Source: CAYYBE01 sp964470345 (lineage in GTDB: Bacteria; Babelota; Babeliae; Babelales; Babelaceae). From it: a DNA stretch of 52,616 nt. The notes under the pieces are model-generated. The model saw only the letters and a program-made list of their open reading frames with translations, ran no database searches and was not told where the DNA came from. Where the stretch lies: the NCBI GenBank assembly GCA_964470345.1, contig CAYYBE010000009.1, forward strand, positions 1 through 52,616, read 5' to 3'. A program made the position numbers and the translations under genes. This document shows, piece after piece, positions 8,375 to 17,484 of this stretch. Numbering within the stretch: position 1 is the first letter of the stretch; every line of letters starts with the position of its first letter.

Positions 8375-9118
8375 CTAACTTTGTGAGACGCGTTGAGGGG
8401 AATGCATCGCACCACGACACAAGGGACAGGATTTCTTTTTATCGACCTCTTTCCAGTGCTTAATGCATTTGGTGCAAAATATGTGAAGACAGGGAACGGT
8501 AACACAGCCACCTGCACCAACATCTTCGTGGCAAATGGGACATATATACCCTTTTTCGATCAACCCTTTAACGTTTGCCCTCAAGTATACAGCACAGGCC
8601 TTCAACTTTTGCATTCCACTCTCTTGTCCATAAACATCAACTAAAAACTTTTTCAACTCTCCTGATCGAATAAGCTTAATGGCAGCTTCTCGCGCCTGTT
8701 TATCTCCTTGTATAGCAGCAGCTACCTGTTTTTCAAAAAGAGCTCCCAAGTTCCCTTTGGGATAAAAGAGAGACAATAAACGAGGTGTAACAGCGATCAC
8801 CGCAGCCCCTTTGTCTGCCGGTTGTACATTGTCCAGAACCACCTCAAGCACACGTTTGCTTTCGGTCTCTTGAAGGGCAACTAAGGGCAATTTTATTGCT
8901 GGCAAGGTTTTATAGCCAAATACAAGAGGAGGAACCTGCAAATACTGCGGACTACGAGAACTACTTCTTGTCCGTCGATGCAACGGCATACCATGAAATT
9001 GTGTACTTCCAGTCACACAACTCTGTGTACGAGAATGAAAGGCCTCTGCTTGAGAAGAAACAAGCAGCATTACTAAAAAGCTAACAACAATATACTTGCT
9101 CACGTTGTAATCCTTCAT
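8375..9118 (-). CDS. Exported RING-finger protein, candidate ubiquitin ligase
   Basis: Protein of 247 aa. The ATG at 9118 is used; a TTG two codons upstream is less likely. The N-terminus is a signal peptide (to about residue 25). A basic Ser/Arg-rich linker and a helical middle follow. Residues ~193-234 form a complete C3HC4 RING: CPIC, then C-x-H-x2-C-x2-C (C-L-H-I-F-C-T-K-C), then CPLC. All eight zinc ligands are present. RING domains of this type recruit ubiquitin-charged E2 enzymes. With no ubiquitin system expected in this bacterium, the natural reading is an effector acting in a eukaryotic host. That reading, and delivery outside the cell, are inference. It stands 117 bp upstream of the tail-family genes, same strand. 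Confidence 0.88.
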   Translation of the reverse strand: MKDYNVSKYIVVSFLVMLLVSSQAEAFHSRTQSCVTGSTQFHGMPLHRRTRSSSRSPQYLQVPPLVFGYKTLPAIKLPLVALQETESKRVLEVVLDNVQPADKGAAVIAVTPRLLSLFYPKGNLGALFEKQVAAAIQGDKQAREAAIKLIRSGELKKFLVDVYGQESGMQKLKACAVYLRANVKGLIEKGYICPICHEDVGAGGCVTVPCLHIFCTKCIKHWKEVDKKKSCPLCRGAMHSPQRVSQS

Positions 9119-9242
9119 TATCAAGAAGCCCTACTCGTTAATCTTTACTTATAGTACTCTTTTAGAGGTCTGTTTTCATAGATACGTTCATCGCACTATC
9201 GTAGTAATTTCTCTCCAAACTATATAAAAGTCGTTTAGGAAC

Positions 9243-9944
9243 TTACCTGGCTAATGAAGCAATTCGCACTAACCGCTTTGCGTTGAGATATTTGGCAAGC
9301 CGAATATACCCATATACAGCAGCCCCAGCGACAGTAAACCCTATTAGCACACTACATGCGATATTCAGCTTTGGCCTACTGGCAAAAAAGCTTTCTATTT
9401 TCATACCTAATGAATTATGCCGAGCATTTTCAAGCTCTCTTGCTTGCTCAACCACTAACTGAGATTGAGCCTCACGCCAAGCCTTCTCAAAACGGCTGAT
9501 TTTCGCATAAAAACCAAGCTCTTGTTTTTTTTGAAGTAGTAGACGCTTATTCACATGCTCAAACAAAGGGTGCGAAAAGCATTCGCCGAGCGTACGTGTC
9601 AATGATAAAAACAGTCCAGACTGAACCGATACGCACTCTGGAAACTGTTTTGCAAGAGCACAAATCCGCTCCCACCCATCACATACAATGTCAATCTGCT
9701 TCAACAAAAGACAGATCTGCGCCTCTTGCATCTCAGCTTTTGCTGATTCAGTCTCAGCCGCTGCAATACGCAAAGCCAATCCATCCATTAATTTTTTATT
9801 ACAATCCAAGTCACTGACGACCTTGGACAAATACCGCCGATCCTCATCACTCGGCCCTTGAGGAATCTCAGCTGCCTGCGTAGCCAAAGGCACACACAGT
9901 ATAAGTCCTAAAAAGATGGTACAAAAAAATGATATCGGTTTCAT
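9243..9944 (-). CDS. Exported coiled-coil protein with C-terminal membrane helix, unknown function
   Basis: Protein of 233 aa with GAGGA 6 nt before the ATG. It has a signal peptide (1-24, cleavage near TQA-A), a helical body with long charged stretches likely to form coiled coil (~30-170), then ASRPKLNIA leading into a hydrophobic helix (~190-210) and a basic tail of ~20 residues. The P-K before the helix recalls the tail motif of the genes at 501-8257, but the basic residues after the helix make this look like an ordinary inner-membrane anchor. It is the first minus-strand gene of the exported-protein cluster. Confidence 0.8.
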   Translation of the reverse strand: MKPISFFCTIFLGLILCVPLATQAAEIPQGPSDEDRRYLSKVVSDLDCNKKLMDGLALRIAAAETESAKAEMQEAQICLLLKQIDIVCDGWERICALAKQFPECVSVQSGLFLSLTRTLGECFSHPLFEHVNKRLLLQKKQELGFYAKISRFEKAWREAQSQLVVEQARELENARHNSLGMKIESFFASRPKLNIACSVLIGFTVAGAAVYGYIRLAKYLNAKRLVRIASLAR

Positions 9945-10134
9945 ACAAAGTCCTCTTTATCTGAAGTATTTACTAATAGAATATATCGAGCAACGGATTA
10001 ACGTCATTTACACCTCTTTCATAGTAGCGGCATATGCAATTTCAGTCAAAAGCTAGGGGCAGGCTTCCCTTAGCCCCCGCTTATGTGGTACGTTGATACA
10101 TACAATAAAAGCTAAAAACCAGGGTTATTTCTCT

Positions 10135-11223
10135 ATGTTAATTGATGAACTTAAAGAACAGTTAAAATTTGTTGAAGCAGATGTTGCCACCATAAAAAGC
10201 TTTTGGGAAAACTCACATCTTGATGAAACCTATCTCAAGCTTAAAGCCCAAAGCCAAGAAGAAAACTTTTGGCAAAATCCTCAACAAACAGCCATCTTAA
10301 AAGAGCTGCAAAAAATCACCCTCCTCAAAGAGCATTATGAAAAGATTATCGCTGCACACAATGAGCTTGATGAACTCTTAACGCTCTTTGCTAATGATGA
10401 CGCCGAACTTGAAAAGCTCAAAACTGATATTCGCGAACACTGCAAAGCTATTCGCAAGTTCAAACTTACGCTCTTACTTGATGAATCTGATGATGAAAAA
10501 AGCTGCTTTTTAAATATTAACGCCGGTGCAGGTGGTACCGAGGCACAAGACTGGGCCGATATTCTATTGCGTATGTATATGCGCTTTTGCGAACGGGAAA
10601 AGTTTAACTTCTCCGTTCTTGACTACCAACCAGGCGAAGGAGCTGGCATTAAATCAGCTACGCTCTTTATTCGGGGCAAAAACGCTACCGGATTCTTAAA
10701 GGGCGAACAGGGTATCCATCGCCTCGTACGGATTTCTCCCTATGATGCAAGCAAGCGGCGCCACACTTCATTTGCCGCACTTACCATTACACCGGAAACC
10801 CCCGATGTCTCCATTGTCATCGACCCAAAAGATCTGCGTATCGACACCTATCGCTCGGGCGGTGCCGGTGGTCAGCACGTTAATAAGACCGACTCTGCTG
10901 TTCGCATCACCCACATTCCAACCAATATTGTCGTCCAATGTCAAAACGAGCGATCGCAAACACAAAATAAAGAAACAGCCATGAAGATGCTCATGGCCAA
11001 GTTGGTACAAAAAGAGAAAGATGAGGCACAAGTAAAGTTCGCTTCGCTTGAGAGAAAAAAGATCGAATGGGGTTCACAAATTCGTTCGTATGTACTCCAC
11101 CCCTACAAAATGGTTAAAGACCATCGTTCAGAAGTTGAATCGCCTCAACCAGAGCTTGTTCTTGACGGTGAGTTAATGGAGTTTATTGAAGGATATCTCT
11201 TGTGGCGCCACAAGCAGGCATAA
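10135..11223 (+). CDS. prfB: Peptide chain release factor 2
   Basis: Class I release factor of 362 aa that reads UGA and UAA stop codons and releases the finished peptide. The catalytic GGQ motif is in G-A-G-G-Q-H-V-N-K-T-D. The RF2-type context (S-P-Y-D...R-R-H-T-S-F) carries SPY where the classical anticodon-like tripeptide is SPF. The ATG at 10135 fits the family N-terminus better than an upstream TTG (10093). The reading frame is open from start to end, so the autoregulatory +1 frameshift (in-frame UGA after codon ~25) found in many bacteria is absent. UGA is used as a stop in this window (for example at 27752), so RF2 is needed. It converges with dcd, 23 bp apart. Confidence 0.97.
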   Translation: MLIDELKEQLKFVEADVATIKSFWENSHLDETYLKLKAQSQEENFWQNPQQTAILKELQKITLLKEHYEKIIAAHNELDELLTLFANDDAELEKLKTDIREHCKAIRKFKLTLLLDESDDEKSCFLNINAGAGGTEAQDWADILLRMYMRFCEREKFNFSVLDYQPGEGAGIKSATLFIRGKNATGFLKGEQGIHRLVRISPYDASKRRHTSFAALTITPETPDVSIVIDPKDLRIDTYRSGGAGGQHVNKTDSAVRITHIPTNIVVQCQNERSQTQNKETAMKMLMAKLVQKEKDEAQVKFASLERKKIEWGSQIRSYVLHPYKMVKDHRSEVESPQPELVLDGELMEFIEGYLLWRHKQA

Positions 11224-11246
11224 GCCCACGTGTGGCACGCATAACA

Positions 11247-11834
11247 TTACTTTATTTTTCCACCTTCAAAGTCGGCAAAAATTCTGCTCGTTTGTACACC
11301 GGTTTGATTTTGATATTTTGATCGACGCTTAGCACCATATGACAGCGTGCATGCGCTGAGCATTTTTTCAAAAACCACTTGGCAGCAACGCATTTTAGGA
11401 TAGAGTGCTACAGGCAGTTTACCAACATTTCCGATTTCAAGCGTAATTTTCCCCTCAAATCCAGGGTCGATAAAGCCCGCCGTCGAATGGACAATAATCC
11501 CCAGACGTCCAATGCTACTACGCCCTTCAAGCCGAGCAATCAAATCATCAGGAACTTTAATGTATTCGTGCGTTGTTCCTAATACAAACTCGCCAGGATG
11601 CAAAATAAACGGTTGATTGTCACCAATAATAACAGTTGACGTTGCATCGATAACCGATCGGCTATCACGTGGATCGATATAAGCAACTTTCGTTGTTTCA
11701 AAAATAACAAATTCATTGCCCAAGCGTAAATCAATCGATGCAGGTTGCATCTGCATTTCAAAATCAAGCATGTCGTTAATAACGATTTTACCTTCGCTTA
11801 GGTACACTGCAAGATCAGTATCGGAAAGAATCAT
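11247..11834 (-). CDS. dcd: dCTP deaminase
   Basis: Protein of 195 aa of the dUTPase/dCTP deaminase fold; it converts dCTP to dUTP (or directly to dUMP), feeding thymidylate synthesis. The start at 11834 has AAGG 7 nt upstream. Family motifs are clear: S-I-D-L-R-L-G near residue 31, R-S-S-I-G-R-L-G and H-S-T-A-G-F-I-D-P-G-F-E-G. The H-S-T-A-G-F form resembles the bifunctional (dUMP-forming) enzymes of Mycobacterium and Methanocaldococcus more than the E. coli H-V-T-A-H-R form, so release of dUMP is plausible but unproven. It is convergent with prfB. Confidence 0.95.
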   Translation of the reverse strand: MILSDTDLAVYLSEGKIVINDMLDFEMQMQPASIDLRLGNEFVIFETTKVAYIDPRDSRSVIDATSTVIIGDNQPFILHPGEFVLGTTHEYIKVPDDLIARLEGRSSIGRLGIIVHSTAGFIDPGFEGKITLEIGNVGKLPVALYPKMRCCQVVFEKMLSACTLSYGAKRRSKYQNQTGVQTSRIFADFEGGKIK

Positions 11835-12003
11835 TTTGGGCCTTTCATCGTTATTATAACTTATCAGTAAAGTGTAATGCACACTTAGAGTAATAACGAG
11901 CGGACCTAAAAACAAGAAGATTATGAAAAGAAATTACTATCGAAGATGACCCGACTACGCCTATCCACGCCTTCCCGACTATGCTCATCCGGGCGTTCAG
12001 CTC

Positions 12004-12047
12004 GGCAAGCTACGACGGGCACGGCCGGCTTGGCAGGCTACGACGGG
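12004..12047. repeat. Intergenic GC-rich repeat, type 1 (copy 1)
   Basis: Two 16-bp direct copies (12004-12019 and 12032-12047, GGCAAGCTACGACGGG with one change) flank CACGGCCGGCTT. The inner 25 bp reappear in inverse orientation at 16983-17007 with two mismatches, and shorter related pieces occur at 17521-17565 and 25750-25790. All copies lie in intergenic sequence, three of the four next to tRNA genes. The rest of the 11835-12123 gap holds nothing I can name. Confidence 0.55.
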
Positions 12048-12123
12048 TAACTTTCTCACTTTACTAACAAAGTTACTAAAAATTATAAAGAAATCTGTAG
12101 AAGAAATGTTTACTTAGAAAGTT

Positions 12124-12195
12124 AGCGGGAAACGGGGCTCGAACCCGCGACCCTCGCCTTGGGAAGGCGATGCTCTACCACTGAGCTATTCCCGC
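12124..12195 (-). tRNA. tRNA-Gly(CCC)
   Basis: A 72-nt cloverleaf on the minus strand: acceptor GCGGGAA/TTCCCGC, D arm GCTC...GAGC, anticodon stem TCGCC/GGCGA with loop TTCCCAA (anticodon CCC), and T arm with TTCGAGC. The discriminator is U and CCA is not encoded. Confidence 0.95.
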
Positions 12196-12225
12196 AGTGT
12201 CAATCATTACTTAAGATACTCTATT

Positions 12226-12582
12226 TTACAAATCGGACAAGGGTTGAACGTCATCATCAGAGTCATACCCCAGCTCGTCTTCAGCTACCACAGATGTTGA
12301 TTTACTTGGTTGAGAAAAACGCCTTAGATTCCATATAACCGTAATCTTGGGACTCTCCACCTGTACAAGCGGCTGCTCTGTTGAGATCCGATCAAACGAT
12401 GCTCCGCCTGTATTCAATAATCTGAAAAGCTCAAACAATGGTGCATTGTTCGGCCGCATGACATACTCAAGACGTTGTAAACATTGTTGCCTGACTCTCG
12501 AAACCATAATTTTATGTGCTGTGCTGTGGAGCTCAAAACTATTACTCAAAAGCACAAGAATTCCTATCGCCAATCGTTTCAC
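12226..12582 (-). CDS. Small exported protein, unknown function
   Basis: Protein of 118 aa. I choose the GTG at 12582: it overlaps the TGA of the OPT transporter gene in a GTGA overlap, GGAAGG lies 6-7 nt upstream, and translation then starts with a clean signal peptide (M-K-R-L-A-I-G-I-L-V...). An ATG at 12606 lacks a ribosome site. The mature part is a short basic helix region with an acidic end (EDELGYDSDDD). No domain is recognised. It is translationally coupled to the transporter and read just upstream of tRNA-Gly. Confidence 0.65.
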   Translation of the reverse strand: MKRLAIGILVLLSNSFELHSTAHKIMVSRVRQQCLQRLEYVMRPNNAPLFELFRLLNTGGASFDRISTEQPLVQVESPKITVIWNLRRFSQPSKSTSVVAEDELGYDSDDDVQPLSDL

Positions 12583-14221
12583 ACTAATGCCCTTCCAACC
12601 ATCCATAATGAACTTGCTGCAAAAACTCCCGACCAAAACGGAACTTGTGATTGTGGGTCTTTTACGCCNNNNNNNNNNCTTTTACGCAGGAAGTAAAAAA
12701 ACCACCAGCAATTAAGATCAGCGAAACGTCATAGGGCATGAGAAGCCCTCCCAATACCAACGACGTTGCAATATGCAAGCGCTTCAACATATATCCAATC
12801 ACTACGCCAAGTCCTACCACCCAAAAATCAAATGAGTATGACCCAATCAAAAGCGCACGAGCTTGAGCCTTTTGAGCAACCAAGGGAGTAAGCCCAACAC
12901 CAAAATGGGTAAACAAAACCCAAAAGACAATGCCGACCAAAACAGCTGTTCCAAGTAACGATGCCCATTGCGTACGGTGCACGTGCGATGCTTGAAGCGT
13001 TGCAAGCTGTCCTGTTTTTTTACCTGAAATTGCATCTGCGGCCACGCCACCTGCAATTTCAACAAATGCCGCAACAAGCGTCGCTTGCAGTGGTGTGCTG
13101 CCAAACAGTACAAATACCGGCAACATCACAAATGTTGCAAACCGACCCAATGGAGCTAAACCCACTTTACCCATAAAAATCATAAGCTCATAGACGCACA
13201 TACCTGTACCAAAAATAATAAAGAGCTGTGCAAGTACAGACAAGTGCAACCAAGCGAAAAGCGCAACAACCGCTACAAGCACAAGAACGCCTTCAAACAG
13301 AAACGAACGGGTACACGTCGCAGCGCACAACCACGTACGATATGAAAAAGCGCACCCATTTTTGCGCAAAACTGATCGCACGCATTTCTTTCCCACACTC
13401 CACATACTTCCCACGGCTCCTTCAAGCACTAAGCCAGCACACAGCGCCAATAAAAATGTTTCACTGGAAACATGGGGGAAAAGAACATGGTTAAGCGGGC
13501 CTACCGCAAAGAATTTAAGCAAAGCACCTATACCAAAGGGAACCGCTAGCATATGTCCAGCAATAAACCCAATAGCCCAGAGCATAGGAATCATGTCAGG
13601 ATACAACACCAACTGTGATACCGAAAACCAACCAATGTGCTGCGCTCGCAGTAATACAAGCTTTGCGGGAATGATCTGGCGGAACAATGCCATAACTCCA
13701 AAAGCAATAGCACTTACCGCTCCCGCAAGTAATTGCCAACCTTTCGCAATACTCTGGGTAAAATTTAAAGATTGAAAAACCATCTGGCCAATAGGAAAGA
13801 CAAGCGTTGGATTATCGAGCAACGGACGCTCATACCAACGGGCAAGCAAAAGCCCAAAGCCACCAGCGCTCACTACCAGCGCTGCATAGATTGCAGCAAA
13901 ATACCACGGATGCGCAAGCCAGTCAGCAAAAAGCGTTGGTTGCAAAAAATACAGTGCAGGAATTGACCATGCACAAGCAGTCGCTACAATGCCTGCAATG
14001 CCACCGCCGATAACCGCATATGCTAACACTGATTTTTGTTGTGAAGTAGAAGAAACGAAATGAACAGATGCTGAAAGTATCAAAGTTCCGAGCAAAACAA
14101 GTGTTGGCTCAATCCATGGGCCGATCGGTACCGCCAACGAAATATAGGCCATAATGGTCGTTGCCAGAAAGATAAAGAAAATCGTAAGAAATAGTGAAAA
14201 GATAACGTGCGTATGTTTCAT
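12579..14221 (-). CDS. OPT-family oligopeptide/metal-chelate transporter, interrupted by an assembly gap
   Basis: A polytopic membrane protein (about 545 aa if the gap is false) of the oligopeptide transporter superfamily, which takes up peptides or metal-siderophore complexes. Evidence: more than ten hydrophobic segments, the F-P-I-G-Q-M motif near residue 145, and a Gly/Ala-rich C-terminal half with A-D-A-I-S-G-K-K-T-G-Q-L-A-T-L. The start at 14221 has AGGG about 7 nt upstream. Ten N (12669-12678) sit near the 3' end. Both flanks carry CTTTTACGC, and merging them keeps the frame open through FWSGVFAASSLW to TGA at 12579-12581. As written, an artificial stop appears at 12662. Confidence 0.8.
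12669..12678. other. Assembly gap (10 N), probably a false gap
   Basis: The nine bases CTTTTACGC occur immediately before and after the N run. If they are one and the same stretch, the gap closes to zero length and the transporter reading frame continues to a stop that overlaps the next gene by four bases. Confidence 0.85.
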
Positions 14222-14333
14222 CGGTCGCCCTTGGAGGGACGGGTTACTCAAATTTTTCTCCATGTCCCCATAAACAAACATACTGGTTTAGGCTAAATAA
14301 GCAAGACAGCACCAAGCTTTTAGCTTCAGGACT

Positions 14334-15782
14334 TTACAGAGGAAGTACGTGGGTATGAAATTGAGGAGTATCTTGAACATCTACCACAAGCCATGCAGCT
14401 TTGTATGTTTGCGTTCCATGCGTGACTACCCCATCAGGACAGGTTGATATAACCGTATATAAAGGGATCCCTTCTTGAGTATCACCATAAATACCCTGAG
14501 ATTTAACTGCACCGATAATATGGTCATGTCCGCGGATAATAGCCTCAAACGTACACGGCGCTTTCACCGCATTCTTCCATTGCTGAAGAACCGCATTCAC
14601 AAAGTCTTTGGCATAAAAAACTCCAGCACCGCTGTACGAAGTCCACTGCATACTCGAGGTTGGCAAGTTGCAACGACCCCATAAAAACTGAAGATCGGTT
14701 GTATGTATATTCTTATCAACAGTCGGATCCCACAAGTCTCCATGAGTACTCCCTCGAACTGTCTCGGGTAAAGCATCAAAATTTTCTTTCTTTGCAAGCT
14801 CTATAAAGCTTTCGCCAATATACGCTTGTTCAGAGTTTAAAAGTTTTGCGGGATTATATCCAAATTCAACATTGCCATGACAAAAAAGAATATATCCTAG
14901 AGTCCCATTCGATTTGCGATATCCACAAAAAAGAGCCGCCGGAAGCATGTTATATGTTTTATTCAACAACGAATCGCACCCTGCAGGTATTTGTCCAAAT
15001 CTGCTCCTCATTTCGTCATAAAACCCATAACGACTATTGGTCTCTAGATCTTCATGATTTCCACGCAAAAGAACAACTTGCTGCGGATTTTTTTGCAAAA
15101 AAACTGATAGAAAATTCAAAACACCAACACCATTTTGGCCACGATCGGTATAATCTCCTAAGAAGAGAAATCTATCTCCCGGCTTAACAATACCCAAATG
15201 GCTATCTACCACGCCCTCTGATTGCAATTGTTTAAAAAGATCTCCAAGAGCATTTGCATCGCCATGGATATCTCCCAAAACATACAGGTGAGCTCCAGAA
15301 GTTACCATCATTTTTTGAGTGAAAAACGATGCTCCTTTTTCAGGAAACGCAGGAATAACTCCATCAACCCATGGCATACGTTGGTACCTGTCACTCAAGA
15401 TTTTTTGAATACTCGTAAGCGATTGGGAAAATTGGGACCATGCCAATTGTTCTGGCGACAATTGCATTCCTACCACATCTTGCTTTGCGGCCCCCAACCT
15501 TTGAGTTTTTTGAGAAGTACCGTTGCTTACATAAGCACTACATCGAGAGCGAAATACCTTTGCATAAAGCACCCAGCCCACTGCCGCCACTCCGAGAGCA
15601 ATACCAGTACCCTTTAAAAAGCGAGAATAGGTCGGAGACAAAGAGGCTTGGGTACCAAGTTGCAATTGCTTGCCTGGCTGTGCTGTAAAAAGTGAAAAAA
15701 TTGGGCTTACTGCACACGCTGGCTCGTCCCCACAAAAGAGATATAAGCTGCTGAGTAATAACAAGGTTGAATAAAATCTCAT
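14334..15782 (-). CDS. Exported PPP-family (calcineurin-like) protein phosphatase
   Basis: Protein of 482 aa with AGGG 7 nt before the ATG. A signal peptide (1-25) and a hydrophobic helix (~58-75) precede the catalytic domain. The three metal-binding motifs of the PPP superfamily are intact: G-D-I-H-G (170-174), G-D-Y-T-D-R-G (209-215) and R-G-N-H-E (240-244). Downstream histidines in F-C-H-G-N and R-G-H-D-H complete the site. GDYTDRG is the PP1/PP2A-type form, so serine/threonine phosphatase activity is likely. The placement of the domain outside the cytoplasm is inferred from the N-terminus. A host substrate is plausible but not shown. Next upstream is the membrane protein at 15811-16827, 28 bp away. 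Confidence 0.88.
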   Translation of the reverse strand: MRFYSTLLLLSSLYLFCGDEPACAVSPIFSLFTAQPGKQLQLGTQASLSPTYSRFLKGTGIALGVAAVGWVLYAKVFRSRCSAYVSNGTSQKTQRLGAAKQDVVGMQLSPEQLAWSQFSQSLTSIQKILSDRYQRMPWVDGVIPAFPEKGASFFTQKMMVTSGAHLYVLGDIHGDANALGDLFKQLQSEGVVDSHLGIVKPGDRFLFLGDYTDRGQNGVGVLNFLSVFLQKNPQQVVLLRGNHEDLETNSRYGFYDEMRSRFGQIPAGCDSLLNKTYNMLPAALFCGYRKSNGTLGYILFCHGNVEFGYNPAKLLNSEQAYIGESFIELAKKENFDALPETVRGSTHGDLWDPTVDKNIHTTDLQFLWGRCNLPTSSMQWTSYSGAGVFYAKDFVNAVLQQWKNAVKAPCTFEAIIRGHDHIIGAVKSQGIYGDTQEGIPLYTVISTCPDGVVTHGTQTYKAAWLVVDVQDTPQFHTHVLPL

Positions 15783-15810
15783 AGTTTACCCTTTAAAAAA
15801 TTTGTAAAGC

Positions 15811-16827
15811 TTAAGCGAGAAGCTCGTTCAGCTTTGCTCGAAGCTCTTTTTTTGCTTGAGGCTCTTTGGCTACGCGCGAATCTCTGGCTGATCCACTATT
15901 ATTAAGAGTTCTATTAATGTCTCTTAAGATAGCATACGCTCTCACTCGCTTCTCATCATAATCATCGATAACCGTTTGTGGAAGCAAATTTTTTGAATCC
16001 AACTGTTCACGAGAATACTCTTTATTAGTAAGAAAGCTTCCTACGGCATCAACTTGCTCTACAAGAGCTTCCCATGTTTCTTCGGTTACCGGTGCTACCT
16101 GTGAAAGCGTTGAGGCAAGCTTTTCCAACTCGTCAAGTTGCCCATCCAGCCGACCAAGCGTTGACGGGTGGCACAACAATGGATAAACAAACCGTGCAAG
16201 TGCAATGCAAAGGTAGATCTTAAAAGAAAAGAGCGGATCTTCTTTAATTCCGGTTAAAGAACGCGTAGTAGCGCACGTTAGCCGTTCGCCACTATACCCG
16301 GCACATGCTATCGTTGGGATAGCAAGTCCTAAGGACAATAACAAAGCTCTTCGCGTGGCATTAGTTATATTTGAAAGGCAGAAATCAGTTGTACGCTCAA
16401 CAAGGGGGCTGAGGATAGCTTTTGTTAATGATGAAACGAAGTAGTAGTGAAAAGGATGTTTCTTCTGTTGGAAAAAGAATGACAAAGCCCACGAATCAGT
16501 AGCTATATCGGCAATGAGATCGGCAGTAAAGTCAAAAGCTTGTGCTATATACGTGGTTTTACCTGTAGGCTTTGCACCACTCTGCTTAGCATCTTGTTCT
16601 GTGCGGCTTTTGCTAAAATAACTTTTTATCGGACTGGTAATTACTTGAGAAATTGAATACAACAGCAAATAAGAACCGAAATAACCCCCATCTTTCACTA
16701 ATTCAGGCATACGCTGCATAAACGATGTCGCCGGTTTTGCTGCAACCATAGCAGAAGCTGGCGATACGGCCAAACAAGCGCCGGAGAATAAAAACCATGA
16801 TGCAATGATACAAAGCTTATTTTGCAT
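15811..16827 (-). CDS. Exported or membrane protein, unknown function
   Basis: Protein of 338 aa with AGGG 7 nt before the ATG. A signal peptide (1-26) is followed by several moderately hydrophobic segments (~50-70, 115-190, 205-220) and a charged helical C-terminus ending in a basic stretch (R-V-A-K-E-P-Q-A-K-K-E-L-R). No family is recognised. It is likely co-transcribed with the PPP phosphatase 28 bp downstream. The ~210 bp upstream (16828-17039) holds a short hairpin (16964-16981) and a type 1 repeat, but no gene. Confidence 0.75.
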   Translation of the reverse strand: MQNKLCIIASWFLFSGACLAVSPASAMVAAKPATSFMQRMPELVKDGGYFGSYLLLYSISQVITSPIKSYFSKSRTEQDAKQSGAKPTGKTTYIAQAFDFTADLIADIATDSWALSFFFQQKKHPFHYYFVSSLTKAILSPLVERTTDFCLSNITNATRRALLLSLGLAIPTIACAGYSGERLTCATTRSLTGIKEDPLFSFKIYLCIALARFVYPLLCHPSTLGRLDGQLDELEKLASTLSQVAPVTEETWEALVEQVDAVGSFLTNKEYSREQLDSKNLLPQTVIDDYDEKRVRAYAILRDINRTLNNSGSARDSRVAKEPQAKKELRAKLNELLA

Positions 16828-16963
16828 GATATAGCCCTAAAAAACGTAGTTTGAGCATTGTTGAGTACAGATTCAGCTTACCAGGCTTTCGTTTAGCCAG
16901 CAAAAGCCCATCGGAAAACTCGAATTCATCGCTATTTTTGGTATATTATTGCTTAAAAAGAGA

Positions 16964-16981
16964 ACAGGTTAACGAACCTGT
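16964..16981. other. Perfect short hairpin
   Basis: ACAGGTT (16964-16970) and AACCTGT (16975-16981) pair perfectly around the loop AACG. There is no strong T-run on either side, so terminator function is uncertain. It lies just beside the type 1 repeat, downstream of the HIT gene. Confidence 0.4.
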
Positions 16982-16982
16982 G

Positions 16983-17007
16983 AAGCCGGCCGTGCCCAGC
17001 GTAGCTT
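16983..17007. repeat. Intergenic GC-rich repeat, type 1 (copy 2, inverted)
   Basis: This 25-bp segment equals the reverse complement of the central part of 12004-12047 apart from two adjacent bases. It lies just downstream of the HIT-protein gene. Similar CTCGTAG-type fragments follow to about 17025. Confidence 0.55.
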
Positions 17008-17039
17008 TCTTCACCTCGTAGAGATAACCTCCAAAAAGC

Positions 17040-17387
17040 TCAGACTTCGCCATCAATACGACCCACAAGATAGTGCATATGCAGGTGAAATACTCGCTGA
17101 CCAGCATTATAACCACTGTTAACTACCAAGCGGAAATGTTGTGGATTTTTGGGGGCGGCCATGCGGGCAAGCTCTTGGGCCATGCCAAACAGAGCGGCAG
17201 TCTGTGGCAATTGATCTGCTAGAAGAGACTGCACATCTTGCACATGAATTTTTGGAATAATCAGATAATGTGTCGGTGCTTTGGGATGCAAGTCTTTAAT
17301 AACCAGAACTTGGTCATTTTCAGCGATAATCGCTGCTGGAATTTGTTTGGCGATAATTTTACAGAAAATACATGATTCTTCAGTCAT
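17040..17387 (-). CDS. HIT-family nucleotide hydrolase (HinT-like)
   Basis: Protein of 115 aa, full family length. The ATG at 17387 fits the family start (M-T-E-E-S-C-I-F-C-K-I-I), better than a GTG six codons upstream. The C-terminal histidine triad is H-L-H-M-H-Y-L; C-x2-C-type residues near the N-terminus (C6, C9) and N-S-G-Y-N-A-G-Q are typical of the HinT branch. HinT enzymes hydrolyse adenosine 5'-phosphoramidates in the cytoplasm. It lies downstream of the two tRNA-Leu genes on the same strand. Confidence 0.93.
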   Translation of the reverse strand: MTEESCIFCKIIAKQIPAAIIAENDQVLVIKDLHPKAPTHYLIIPKIHVQDVQSLLADQLPQTAALFGMAQELARMAAPKNPQHFRLVVNSGYNAGQRVFHLHMHYLVGRIDGEV

Positions 17388-17484
17388 TGGATAGTTCTTC
17401 CACACAAGCTTGCCAAGCGAATATTACTTTCAAAAACATAACTTCTGCCGAGGACCCAGCCGTCGCTGAAGCTATGTCGGGTAC

